A stretch of DNA of 64,000 bases, from assembly GCA_016190985.1 (NCBI GenBank), contig JACPPI010000029.1, forward strand, positions 18,269-82,268, written 5' to 3'. Position numbers and translations under genes: made by a program. Below are positions 25,559 to 32,444 of this stretch, piece by piece. Source of the stretch: Opitutia bacterium (GTDB lineage Bacteria > Verrucomicrobiota > Verrucomicrobiia > Opitutales > Opitutaceae). How positions within the stretch are numbered: position 1 is the stretch's first letter; each line of letters starts with the position of its first letter. The notes under the pieces were generated by a model. That model did no database searches. It saw only the letters and a program-made list of their open reading frames with translations, and had not been told where the DNA came from.

Positions 25559-26977
25559 ATGGCCCGCTCCGTCGATGATTCCGGCTCCCTTTTTGGCGAC
25601 GAACCCTCGCGCGCCGACCCTCCGCTGCCAGGCAGGCCCGCCGCGCATCCTCCTTCGCCCGATGGGCTACGGCGGACAAGTCAGCCGCTCGCCGCGCGGA
25701 TGCGCCCGCAGTCGCTCGGGGAACTCGTCGGTCAGGAGCACATCCTGCAGGCAGGCAGCCTGCTGCCCCGGCTGATCGCCAGCAACCGCTTCGGCAGCCT
25801 GCTCTTCTACGGCCCGCCGGGCTGCGGCAAGACGAGCCTCGCCGAGGTCATCGCCCGCGAGACGAAAAGCCGCTTCGTGCGCGTCAACGCCGTTATGTCC
25901 AACGTGGCCGAGCTGCGCGAAATCCTCGCGGCGGCCCGGCGGCGGACCGAGGCCGCGACGGATGCGACGGCCCCGGCGGCGACGATCCTCTTCATCGACG
26001 AGCTGCACCGCTTCAACAAGTCGCAGCAGGACCTGCTGCTGCCCGACGTGGAGGAGGGCAGCGTGCGCCTGATCGGGGCGACCACGCACAACCCCGGATT
26101 CTATGTCAATCCGCCGCTGCTCAGCCGCAGTCACCTGTTCCGGCTCGAACCCCTCGCGGCCGGCGCCGTGGCCGGCGTCTTACGGCGCGCCCTCACCGAT
26201 GTGGAGCGCGGCCTCGGCGGGCGCGGGCACACGGCGCCGGACAAGGTGCTGGCCGATCTCGCCGTGCTGTGCGACGGCGACCTCCGCCGCGCGCTCAACG
26301 CCCTCGAGGTCATCGCGCTCTCGTTGCCGGAGCAGGCGGCCATCGGCGAAAAGGAGCTGGAGCTCTTCGCCCGCGAGCGGCGCATCCGCTACGACGCCGA
26401 CGAGGACGAGCACTACGACACCATCTCGGCCTTCATCAAGAGCTGTCGCGGCAGCGATCCCGACGCGGCGATGTATTGGCTGGCGAAGATGCTGGCCGGC
26501 GGCGAGGACCCGCGCTTCATCGCCCGGCGGCTCGTGATCCTCGCCAGCGAGGACGTGGGCCTGGCCGACCCGCAGGCGCTGCCGCTCACGGTGGCGGCGC
26601 ACCACGCCTGCGATTTCATCGGCCTGCCCGAGGCCGAGCTGACGCTCGCGCACGCCACGCTCTACATCGCCACGGCGCCGAAGAGCAACTCGGCGACCCT
26701 CGCGCTCGCCGCGGCCCACGGCGTGCTCAAGGAGGCGCCCGTGCAGGCCGTGCCGGTGCCGCTCCGCGACAAGAGCGGGGCCGCCAGCAAGCAGGCCGGC
26801 CACGGGAAGGGCTACCTGTATTCGCACGACTACCCGGAGAACATCTCCGGCCAGGCTTATCTCGAAAAACCGCTCGCGCTCTACACGCCCAAGACGGCCG
26901 GCTGGGAGGCGAAGATCGCCGAGCGGCTGGCGCGGTGGCGGGAGCTAAGGGCGAAGATGACCCAGGGCCCGAAGTAG
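25559..26977 (+). CDS. rarA: Replication-associated recombination protein A (RarA/MgsA)
   Basis: The 472-residue AAA+ ATPase starts MARSVDDSGSLFGDEP. PLAARMRPQSLGELVGQEHIL begins the conserved part, then Walker A GPPGCGKTSLAEVIA, Walker B ATILFIDELHRFNKSQQD and sensor GATTHNPGFYVNPPLLSRS. The tetramerisation region with ISAFIKSCRGSDPDAAMYWLAKML and RLVILASEDVGLADP is present. RarA acts at stalled replication forks. The variable N-terminal extension includes a stretch (DNA about 25645-25680) that resembles the palindrome at 3078-3138, so part of the extension may be repeat-derived. Confidence 0.93.
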   Translation: MARSVDDSGSLFGDEPSRADPPLPGRPAAHPPSPDGLRRTSQPLAARMRPQSLGELVGQEHILQAGSLLPRLIASNRFGSLLFYGPPGCGKTSLAEVIARETKSRFVRVNAVMSNVAELREILAAARRRTEAATDATAPAATILFIDELHRFNKSQQDLLLPDVEEGSVRLIGATTHNPGFYVNPPLLSRSHLFRLEPLAAGAVAGVLRRALTDVERGLGGRGHTAPDKVLADLAVLCDGDLRRALNALEVIALSLPEQAAIGEKELELFARERRIRYDADEDEHYDTISAFIKSCRGSDPDAAMYWLAKMLAGGEDPRFIARRLVILASEDVGLADPQALPLTVAAHHACDFIGLPEAELTLAHATLYIATAPKSNSATLALAAAHGVLKEAPVQAVPVPLRDKSGAASKQAGHGKGYLYSHDYPENISGQAYLEKPLALYTPKTAGWEAKIAERLARWRELRAKMTQGPK

Positions 26978-27060
26978 GGGCGCAGTCTTGCTGCGCCCAC
27001 GTGTCTGCTTTTGTGGGAGCGACCTTGGTCGCGACAGTCGCGTGCAAGCACGCTCCCACA
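26976..27060. repeat. Palindromic elements after rarA, including a 49-bp TGTGGGAGCGACC element
   Basis: TAGGGGCGCAGTCTTGCTGCGCCC (26976-26999) is a short hairpin starting at the rarA stop. At 27012-27060 is a 49-bp element beginning TGTGGGAGCGACCTTGGTCG and ending CACGCTCCCACA. Nearly the same 49-bp sequence occurs at 35647-35695, and a third, also 49 bp, lies inside the xanthine dehydrogenase gene at 63035-63083. Confidence 0.8.
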
Positions 27061-27151
27061 CTCTCAGCACAGGGCAGGTCAGGCGCCGGGGTGTTGGGTG
27101 CATGAGCCGTAAAACGGGCCTTTATCCCCCGGTCGCCCTCCACCCCGGGCT

Positions 27152-27180
27152 TGCACGGGCGGATTGGCTGGCTAGAGTGC
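27152..27180 (+). promoter_or_regulatory. Candidate sigma-70-like promoter of the exported protein gene
   Basis: TTGCAC and TAGAGT are separated by about 16 bp and end only a few bases before the ATG, so the message would have a very short leader. This is judged by eye only. Confidence 0.3.
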
Positions 27181-27184
27181 GGCC

Positions 27185-27697
27185 ATGAAATTGCTCGCCG
27201 TCGCCACCTGTCTTTTGTTCGCCACCGGCCTGATTCAGGCGCAGACGCCCGCGGCAGCCAAGTCGGCCGACCTGAAGGCTCCGGCGCCCGATGCGGCCGC
27301 ACCCAAGGCGCCCGCAGGCAAAGCCGCCACCGCGGCCCCTCCGGCCAAGAAAGTTGAAAAGAAAAAAGAGGAGCTGCCGAAGATTCCCGGCACCGTGATC
27401 AACCGGCCCAACGGCACGTTCCTCGGCCTCGAGGTGGTGGGCGGCAACTTCAAGCTCACGTTCTACGACAAGAAGCACAAGCCCATGGCGGTGGACGTGA
27501 CCCGCGCCACGGCGCGCTGGCCCAATCCGCGTTCGCCCGGCGACAACCGCACCGTGCTCAACGGCAGCGGCGCCGCCCTCGTGGGCCAGAAGCCGGTCGT
27601 GCCCCCGTTCAAATTCAACGTGTTCCTCACGCTGCTCGTGGGCGAGGGCGAGGAGGCCAAGGCGGTCGAGAATTACACCGTGGCGTTCAAGGGCTGA
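27185..27697 (+). CDS. Exported protein with Ala/Pro/Lys-rich linker, function unknown
   Basis: The 170-residue protein has a clear signal peptide (MKLLAVATCLLFATGLIQAQ, cleavage near AQT). A low-complexity linker follows (about residues 22-62, Ala/Pro/Lys), then a compact domain GTVINRPNGTFLGLEVVGGNFKLTFYDKKHKPM...VLNGSGAALVG. The linker may span peptidoglycan or act as a tether. No catalytic motif is visible and I do not recognise the family. The TTGCAC-16-TAGAGT sequence just upstream may be its promoter. Confidence 0.75.
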   Translation: MKLLAVATCLLFATGLIQAQTPAAAKSADLKAPAPDAAAPKAPAGKAATAAPPAKKVEKKKEELPKIPGTVINRPNGTFLGLEVVGGNFKLTFYDKKHKPMAVDVTRATARWPNPRSPGDNRTVLNGSGAALVGQKPVVPPFKFNVFLTLLVGEGEEAKAVENYTVAFKG

Positions 27698-27806
27698 ACC
27701 ATGCGCCCAGGCCCAAACCTAGCGGCTTCGCCGGGTTCTCAAGCAACTTGGCAAACGTCAAGACCCGATGCCTTCAGGTCGGATTTGAACACTCATTGAA
27801 GCGAAA

Positions 27807-28583
27807 ATGCTCAAGCCGAACTTGATCGTCACATTTCTAGCCTGGCTGCTGTTCTCAGCCGTAGGCGCACTTTCGGCGGAACGGGATCCCAACATGCTGC
27901 ATGTCCTAAGCAGCAACGCCAGTCACCCGGCAATTTCCAAACTGGTTCCGTTGTTTGAGCAGCAATTCCAGGCCAAAGTGCGGGTTGAATATGCCAATAA
28001 TCCAATACTCAAGCAGCAGATCGAAGCAGGAGCTGAATTCGATGTGGTGATTATCGAGCCCAAGATGCTTCAGGAGCTTGCGCAACGGGGCTTGGTTGCT
28101 GAAAACTCGATCGTCCCGTTAGCGGCAATCGGCATGGCATTAGTATCGAAAGAAGGTGCTCCTGCGGTGGATATCGGCTCCGTGGAATCCTTCAAAAAGG
28201 TCCTGCTTTCAGCAAAATCAATCGCCTACACCGCTGACGGGCACAGCGGGGCGGTTTTTCTAAGCACACTCGAAAAATTAGGCCTCACCGAGCAAATGAA
28301 ACCGAAACTCGTGCCGGTTGTGGGCCGGCTTTCCACTCTGGCCGTGGCGGAGGGTGAAGCGCAATACACAGCCTTTCCTTTGGCGGGTTCTGTTCCGGGT
28401 GGCCAAATGGCGGGTAAGTTCCCGGATGCAGTGCAAACATATATCGGGATTTCGGCCGCCAAAAGCTCACGCTCGCTCGGTCCGGTATTACGAGATAAAT
28501 TCCTGAAGTATCTTCAGTCGGAGCCGGCCAGGACTCTGTTTGGATCCATGGGGTTTTCGCCGGCACCGTCCAGGCAGAAATAG
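27807..28583 (+). CDS. ModA-like periplasmic substrate-binding protein (orphan)
   Basis: The 258-residue protein has a signal peptide (LIVTFLAWLLFSAVGALSA) and a type 2 periplasmic-binding fold of the molybdate/oxyanion kind: FEQQFQAKVRVEYANNPILKQQIEAGAEFDVVIIEP, SIAYTADGHSGAVFLSTLEKLG and the C-terminal FLKYLQSEPARTLFGSMGF. ModA proteins deliver molybdate to an ABC transporter, but no modB/modC is nearby, so ligand and role are open. Codon use is visibly less GC-rich than in neighbours, suggesting transfer. It stands alone between the exported protein gene and ribB. Confidence 0.8.
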   Translation: MLKPNLIVTFLAWLLFSAVGALSAERDPNMLHVLSSNASHPAISKLVPLFEQQFQAKVRVEYANNPILKQQIEAGAEFDVVIIEPKMLQELAQRGLVAENSIVPLAAIGMALVSKEGAPAVDIGSVESFKKVLLSAKSIAYTADGHSGAVFLSTLEKLGLTEQMKPKLVPVVGRLSTLAVAEGEAQYTAFPLAGSVPGGQMAGKFPDAVQTYIGISAAKSSRSLGPVLRDKFLKYLQSEPARTLFGSMGFSPAPSRQK

Positions 28584-28741
28584 ACCCGGCCCTGCCCAAG
28601 ATGCCCGGTTTCGGTTTTTGAGAGCGCCAACCGTCCGGTGCCAGCCCGCTGCCAGTCAGCTGCGGAGGATGGCCGGGAACGGGCGGCCAACCCCGGATTT
28701 GACAGCGGCGGCGGGGTTGCAAAGCTTGACCGCTTTCCACC

Positions 28742-29836
28742 ATGTCCGCCGCCACGCCCTTTGACTCCATCGAGCACGCGATCCAGACGATCGCCGCCGG
28801 GGGCTTGATCGTCGTCACGGACGACGAGGGCCGAGAGAACGAGGGCGACCTGGTCATGGCGGCGGAGAAGGCGACGCCGGAGCTGGTCAACATGATGATC
28901 CGCCACGCCCGCGGCCTGATCTGCGTGCCGATGGTGGAGCCGCAGTTGAAGCGCCTCGGCATCAATCCCATGGTGCAGCAGAACCGCGAGGCCCACGGCA
29001 CGGCCTTCACCGTGTCGGTGGACGCGGCCGAGGGCATCACGACGGGCATCAGCGCCTTTGACCGCGCCCGCACCATCCGGCTGCTGGCCGACCCGGCGAC
29101 CCGCTCGGACGAGCTGGTGCAGCCGGGCCACATCTTCCCGTTGTGCTCCCGGTCCGGCGGCGTGCTGGAGCGCGCCGGCCACACCGAGGCGGCGGTGGAC
29201 CTCGCCGCGCTGGCCGGGCTGAAACCCGCCGCCGTGATCTGCGAGGTGCTGAGCGAGGACGGCACCATGGCGCGCCTGCCCGAGCTGATTGAATTCAAGC
29301 AGCGGCACAAGCTGCCCCTCATCTCCATCTCCGCGCTGATCGAATACCGGCACCGCCGCGAGCAGCTGGTGGAGCAGGTGGCGACGCGGCCCTTCGCCTC
29401 GGAATACGGCGAGTTCCAGCTCCACGTTTTCCGCAGCAAGGTCGACGGGCGGCACCACCTCGCCTTCACCAAGGGCCGGCTCGACGCCGCGCCCACGCTG
29501 GTGCGTGTCCACACGGAGAACCTGCTGAGCGACGTCTTCCACGCGCGCGACATGGGCGGCCACCGCTCGCTGCTGGCCTCGCTGGAGCGCGTGGCCCAGG
29601 CCGGCCACGGCGTGATCGTCTACATGGAGCAGACCGGCCGCATGCAGGAGGCCCTGCTGAACGCCGGCCAGCGGGCCCCCGGCGGCGGTCCCGCCAACCT
29701 GCGCGACTACGGGATCGGTGCCCAGATCCTGACCGCCCTCGGCCTGAAGAAAATCCGCCTGCTGCAACACTCGCCCCGCCGCGTCGTCGGCCTCGACGGC
29801 TACGGGCTGGAGATCGTGGAGCAGATACCGGTCTGA
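28742..29836 (+). CDS. ribB: 3,4-dihydroxy-2-butanone 4-phosphate synthase with degenerate GTP cyclohydrolase II domain
   Basis: The 364-residue protein has an intact RibB half (residues about 1-205): VVTDDEGRENEGDLVMAAE, ARGLICVPM, GITTGISAFDRA and RSGGVLERAGHTEAAVDL. This half makes the four-carbon unit of riboflavin from ribulose 5-phosphate. The second half aligns with GTP cyclohydrolase II, but the zinc-binding Cys-rich stretch (normally around LRCDCGPQL) reads SDVFHARDMGGHRSLLASL. No zinc cysteines remain, and the QEGRGIGL segment reads MEQTGRMQEALL. The NLRDYGIGAQILTALGLKKIRLL region is kept. The domain therefore probably lacks GTP cyclohydrolase activity (RibBX-like). It begins the ribB-ribH-nusB operon. 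Confidence 0.92.
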   Translation: MSAATPFDSIEHAIQTIAAGGLIVVTDDEGRENEGDLVMAAEKATPELVNMMIRHARGLICVPMVEPQLKRLGINPMVQQNREAHGTAFTVSVDAAEGITTGISAFDRARTIRLLADPATRSDELVQPGHIFPLCSRSGGVLERAGHTEAAVDLAALAGLKPAAVICEVLSEDGTMARLPELIEFKQRHKLPLISISALIEYRHRREQLVEQVATRPFASEYGEFQLHVFRSKVDGRHHLAFTKGRLDAAPTLVRVHTENLLSDVFHARDMGGHRSLLASLERVAQAGHGVIVYMEQTGRMQEALLNAGQRAPGGGPANLRDYGIGAQILTALGLKKIRLLQHSPRRVVGLDGYGLEIVEQIPV

Positions 29837-29882
29837 GATTTCGATTGCGGCACGACCGCTTCCACTCTGCCCTGAACCCTCC

Positions 29883-30392
29883 ATGAGCCTCGCCGCGCCC
29901 AAAGAAATCACGCTCGATGGTGCCCCGTTTTCGGTCGGCATCGTCGCCGCGCGCTTCAACCCCGCGCTGGTGGAGGCGCTGCTGCGCGCCGTGCGGGCCG
30001 GACTGGCCGCCGCCGGGGTGAAGACATCGCGCGTCACGGTCCTCCGCGTGCCGGGCTCGCACGAGTTGCCCGTCGCGGCCCAGTGGCTGGCGCGGGGCGG
30101 CCGGCGCGATGTCGTCGTCGCCCTCGGCGTGCTGATCGGCGGCGACACCAACCACCACGAGATGGTGGGGCAGAGCGTGTCGCACGCGTTCCAGCAGGTG
30201 GCGCTCGCGACCGGCGTTCCGGTCGTCAACGGCGTCATCGTGGCCGACAATGTGAAGCAGGCGCGGGCGCGCTGCACCGGCCGCATCAACCGCGGCGCGG
30301 AGTTCGCGCGCGCCGCGCTGGAGATGGCGGCGCTGAAGCGCGCCACGCCTGTTTCGCCCAGGCTACGCAGGCCAAGACGGAGGAATTCATGA
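29883..30392 (+). CDS. ribH: 6,7-dimethyl-8-ribityllumazine synthase
   Basis: The 169-residue protein joins the RibB product with the ribityl-pyrimidine to make lumazine. Family motifs are VGIVAARFNPALVEALL, VPGSHELPVAAQWLA, ALGVLIGGDTNHHEMV (catalytic His region) and PVVNGVIVADNVKQARAR. After ALEMAALK the C-terminus continues as a basic tail (RPRRRNS) encoded by a short palindrome-like stretch, possibly repeat-derived. The stop overlaps the nusB start (ATGA). Confidence 0.95.
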   Translation: MSLAAPKEITLDGAPFSVGIVAARFNPALVEALLRAVRAGLAAAGVKTSRVTVLRVPGSHELPVAAQWLARGGRRDVVVALGVLIGGDTNHHEMVGQSVSHAFQQVALATGVPVVNGVIVADNVKQARARCTGRINRGAEFARAALEMAALKRATPVSPRLRRPRRRNS

Positions 30393-30835
30393 CCAGCCAG
30401 TTCACCCAGCGCCGGGAGTGCCGCGCCGCGGCCTTCCAGTATCTTTATTCCTGGAGCGTCAACCAGCCCTCCAGCCCGACGGACGACCTGCGGCTGTTCT
30501 TCGAGCACCTGGACAAGCCGCGCGAGCACTACGCCTTCGCCGAGGAGCTGATCCACGGCACGATCGAGCACGTGGCCGAGATCGACGGCCACATCAAGGC
30601 GCTGGCGCACAACTGGGAGTTCGACCGCGTCGCCCGGATCGACCTCGCCATCCTGCGCCTCGCGATGTTCGAGATGCTCTACCGCAAGGACATCCCGCCC
30701 GTCGTCTCGATCAACGAGGCCATCGACCTGAGCAAGCAGTATTCCAGCGCCGACGCGAAGCGGTTCATCAACGGCATCCTCGACCGCATGAAGGACAAGC
30801 TCGGCCGCGACTCGCGCAAGCCGGCCACGGAGTGA
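30389..30835 (+). CDS. nusB: Transcription antitermination factor NusB
   Basis: The 148-residue all-helical protein starts MTSQFTQRRECRAAAFQYLYSW, the usual RxxAxQxLY start, and ends with VSINEAIDLSKQYSSADAKRFINGILDRM, the family signature. NusB binds boxA RNA with NusE to prevent premature termination in rRNA operons. A ribH-nusB pairing is common in bacteria. Its start overlaps ribH by 4 bp. Confidence 0.95.
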   Translation: MTSQFTQRRECRAAAFQYLYSWSVNQPSSPTDDLRLFFEHLDKPREHYAFAEELIHGTIEHVAEIDGHIKALAHNWEFDRVARIDLAILRLAMFEMLYRKDIPPVVSINEAIDLSKQYSSADAKRFINGILDRMKDKLGRDSRKPATE

Positions 30836-30872
30836 TGTGGAGAATTGTAATCTGGAACTCAGGAAATCAGGG

Positions 30873-31262
30873 ATGGCCGAGCTAGGAAACAAAGAGCTCA
30901 GTGGCCGGGTGATCGAGGCCGCCATCAGGGTCCATCAGGTCCTTGGGCCTGGTTTCATCGAGGCCGTCTATGAAAACGCCCTGTGCATTGAACTGGCCAA
31001 GCGCGGCCTCCGTTTTGAGCGCCAAAAGACGATTGCGATCCGCTACGAAGGGGTGGCCGTCGGAGAGCATCGTTTGGATCTTTTGATTGAAGGTGTGTTG
31101 CTGGTGGAACTGAAAGCGGTCAGCGAACTGAACAAGGTGTTCTTCGCCATCGGGCGGTCCTATATGAAGGCCGCCGGGGTCGAGGACGGCTTGATTCTCA
31201 ATTTCTCCACCATGTCACTGACCGTAAAAAGGGTCGGGCGGGAATGGATCAATCCTTCCTGA
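30873..31262 (+). CDS. GxxExxY-family protein
   Basis: The 129-residue protein from MAELGNKELSG has the name-giving motif GPGFIEAVYENALCIEL near residue 28 and the PD-(D/E)XK-like core HRLDLLIEGVLLVELKAVSEL (D..E-x-K). It belongs to the PDDEXK_3/GxxExxY group, whose cellular function is not established. A good GGAA/AGGG ribosome site precedes the ATG; the track's GTG start at 30837 is less likely. GC content is lower than in nusB and ftsY, hinting at mobility. It sits between nusB and ftsY on the same strand. Confidence 0.85.
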   Translation: MAELGNKELSGRVIEAAIRVHQVLGPGFIEAVYENALCIELAKRGLRFERQKTIAIRYEGVAVGEHRLDLLIEGVLLVELKAVSELNKVFFAIGRSYMKAAGVEDGLILNFSTMSLTVKRVGREWINPS

Positions 31263-31277
31263 GTTCCAGATAAATTC

Positions 31278-32201
31278 ATGTTGTCGATTTTCAGAAAATT
31301 CAAGGACGGGCTGACCAGGACCGTCGCCGCCATCGGGGCCAAGACCCACGGGCTCTTTGGCGGCCGCCGGATCGACGCGGCCTCGCTCGCGGAGCTGGAG
31401 GAGGCGCTCTACACCGCCGACTTCGGCGTCGAGACGACCACGGAAATCCTCGAGGAGATCAAGGCCGCCTACCGCAAGGATGCCACGCTCCAAGGCCGGC
31501 AGGCCGCCGCCATCGGCGCGGCCGTGCTGCGGCGCGTGCTCGCGGGCAGTGAAGGCCGGCTGGAGCAGCCGGCCACGAAGCCCTGCGTCATCGCCATGAT
31601 CGGCGTCAACGGCTCGGGCAAGACGACGACCACGGCCAAGCTCGCGCACCGGCTCAAGGGCGAGGGCCGGTCCGTGATCGTGGCGGCGTGCGACACCTTC
31701 CGCGCCGCGGCGGTCGAGCAGCTCAAGAGCTGGGCCACGCGGTTGCAGATCGAGATCGTGGCCAGCCACACGGGGGCGGACTCGGCGGCGGTGGCCTTCG
31801 ACGCCTGGCAGGCGGCCAAGGCGCGCGGCCACGACTGGCTGATCGTCGACACGGCGGGCCGGCTGCACACCAAGGGCAACCTGATGGAGGAGCTGGCGAA
31901 GATCCGCCGCGTGCTGCAGAAAAACGATCCCGCCGCGCCGCAGCACCGCTGGCTCGTGGTCGACGGCTCGCTCGGGGCCAACTCGATCGAGCAGGCGAAG
32001 GTGTTCCACCAGAGCTTCGGCCTCACCGGACTGGTGGTCACGAAGCTCGACGGCACGAGCCGGGGCGGGGCGCTCGCCGGCATCTGGCGGCAGCTGCGGA
32101 TCCCGATCTATTTCATCGGCCTCGGCGAGCAGCCCGACGACCTCCAGCCGTTCTCGGTTGAGAACTACGCGAAAGCGGTCTTCGGGCTGGAGGCCGAGTA
32201 G
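31278..32201 (+). CDS. ftsY: Signal recognition particle receptor FtsY
   Basis: The 307-residue SRP GTPase has an N domain (residues 1-90, helical) and a G domain with GVNGSGKTTTTAKLA (P-loop), DTFRAAAVEQL, DTAGRLHTKGNLMEEL, TKLDGTSRGG and the closing GLGEQPDDLQPFSVENYAKAVFG. It docks ribosome-SRP complexes at the membrane. The long acidic A domain of E. coli FtsY is missing, as in many bacteria. Confidence 0.96.
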   Translation: MLSIFRKFKDGLTRTVAAIGAKTHGLFGGRRIDAASLAELEEALYTADFGVETTTEILEEIKAAYRKDATLQGRQAAAIGAAVLRRVLAGSEGRLEQPATKPCVIAMIGVNGSGKTTTTAKLAHRLKGEGRSVIVAACDTFRAAAVEQLKSWATRLQIEIVASHTGADSAAVAFDAWQAAKARGHDWLIVDTAGRLHTKGNLMEELAKIRRVLQKNDPAAPQHRWLVVDGSLGANSIEQAKVFHQSFGLTGLVVTKLDGTSRGGALAGIWRQLRIPIYFIGLGEQPDDLQPFSVENYAKAVFGLEAE

Positions 32202-32217
32202 GAGCTGCCCCGGCCCA

Positions 32218-32342
32218 AGAGCCTGTCCGGAAATCCGCACGTTGGTATTCGTGGGCCAGCGACCTTGGTCGCGCCCCAGAGGGCAACGAGCGCGTGCGAG
32301 CACGCTGCCCCACCACAGAAGCCCGGTTTCCGGACAGCCTCT
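32218..32342. repeat. Nested palindromes downstream of ftsY
   Basis: An outer inverted repeat (GAGCCTGTCCGGAAATC / GTTTCCGGACAGCCTC) encloses a second palindrome at about 32251-32314 (GTGGGCCAGCGACCTTGGTCG ... CGAGCACGCTGCCCCAC). The inner one is a relative of the 49-bp TGTGGGAGCGACC family. Confidence 0.65.
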
Positions 32343-32410
32343 AAGTCAACCATTGGTTGACATCAGCGCGGAGCCGGCGCCGGGAGCTGATGTCAACTAA
32401 TAGTTGACTT
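32343..32410. terminator. Large stem-loop between convergent ftsY and the TonB receptor gene
   Basis: The arms AAGTCAACCATTGGTTGACA...(32343-32367) and ...TGTCAACTAATAGTTGACTT (32386-32410) match at about 23 of 25 positions. Each arm contains its own small palindrome (GTCAACcattGGTTGAC). Its place between convergent genes fits a bidirectional transcription end, though there is no T-run. Confidence 0.5.
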
Positions 32411-32444
32411 GGGCCTTGGGGCGCTGCGGAAACGGAGTGGCGGG

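Noticed and set aside
28584-28741. FMN riboswitch before ribB
   Set aside because: The conserved RFN-element pieces are not present in this 158-bp leader.
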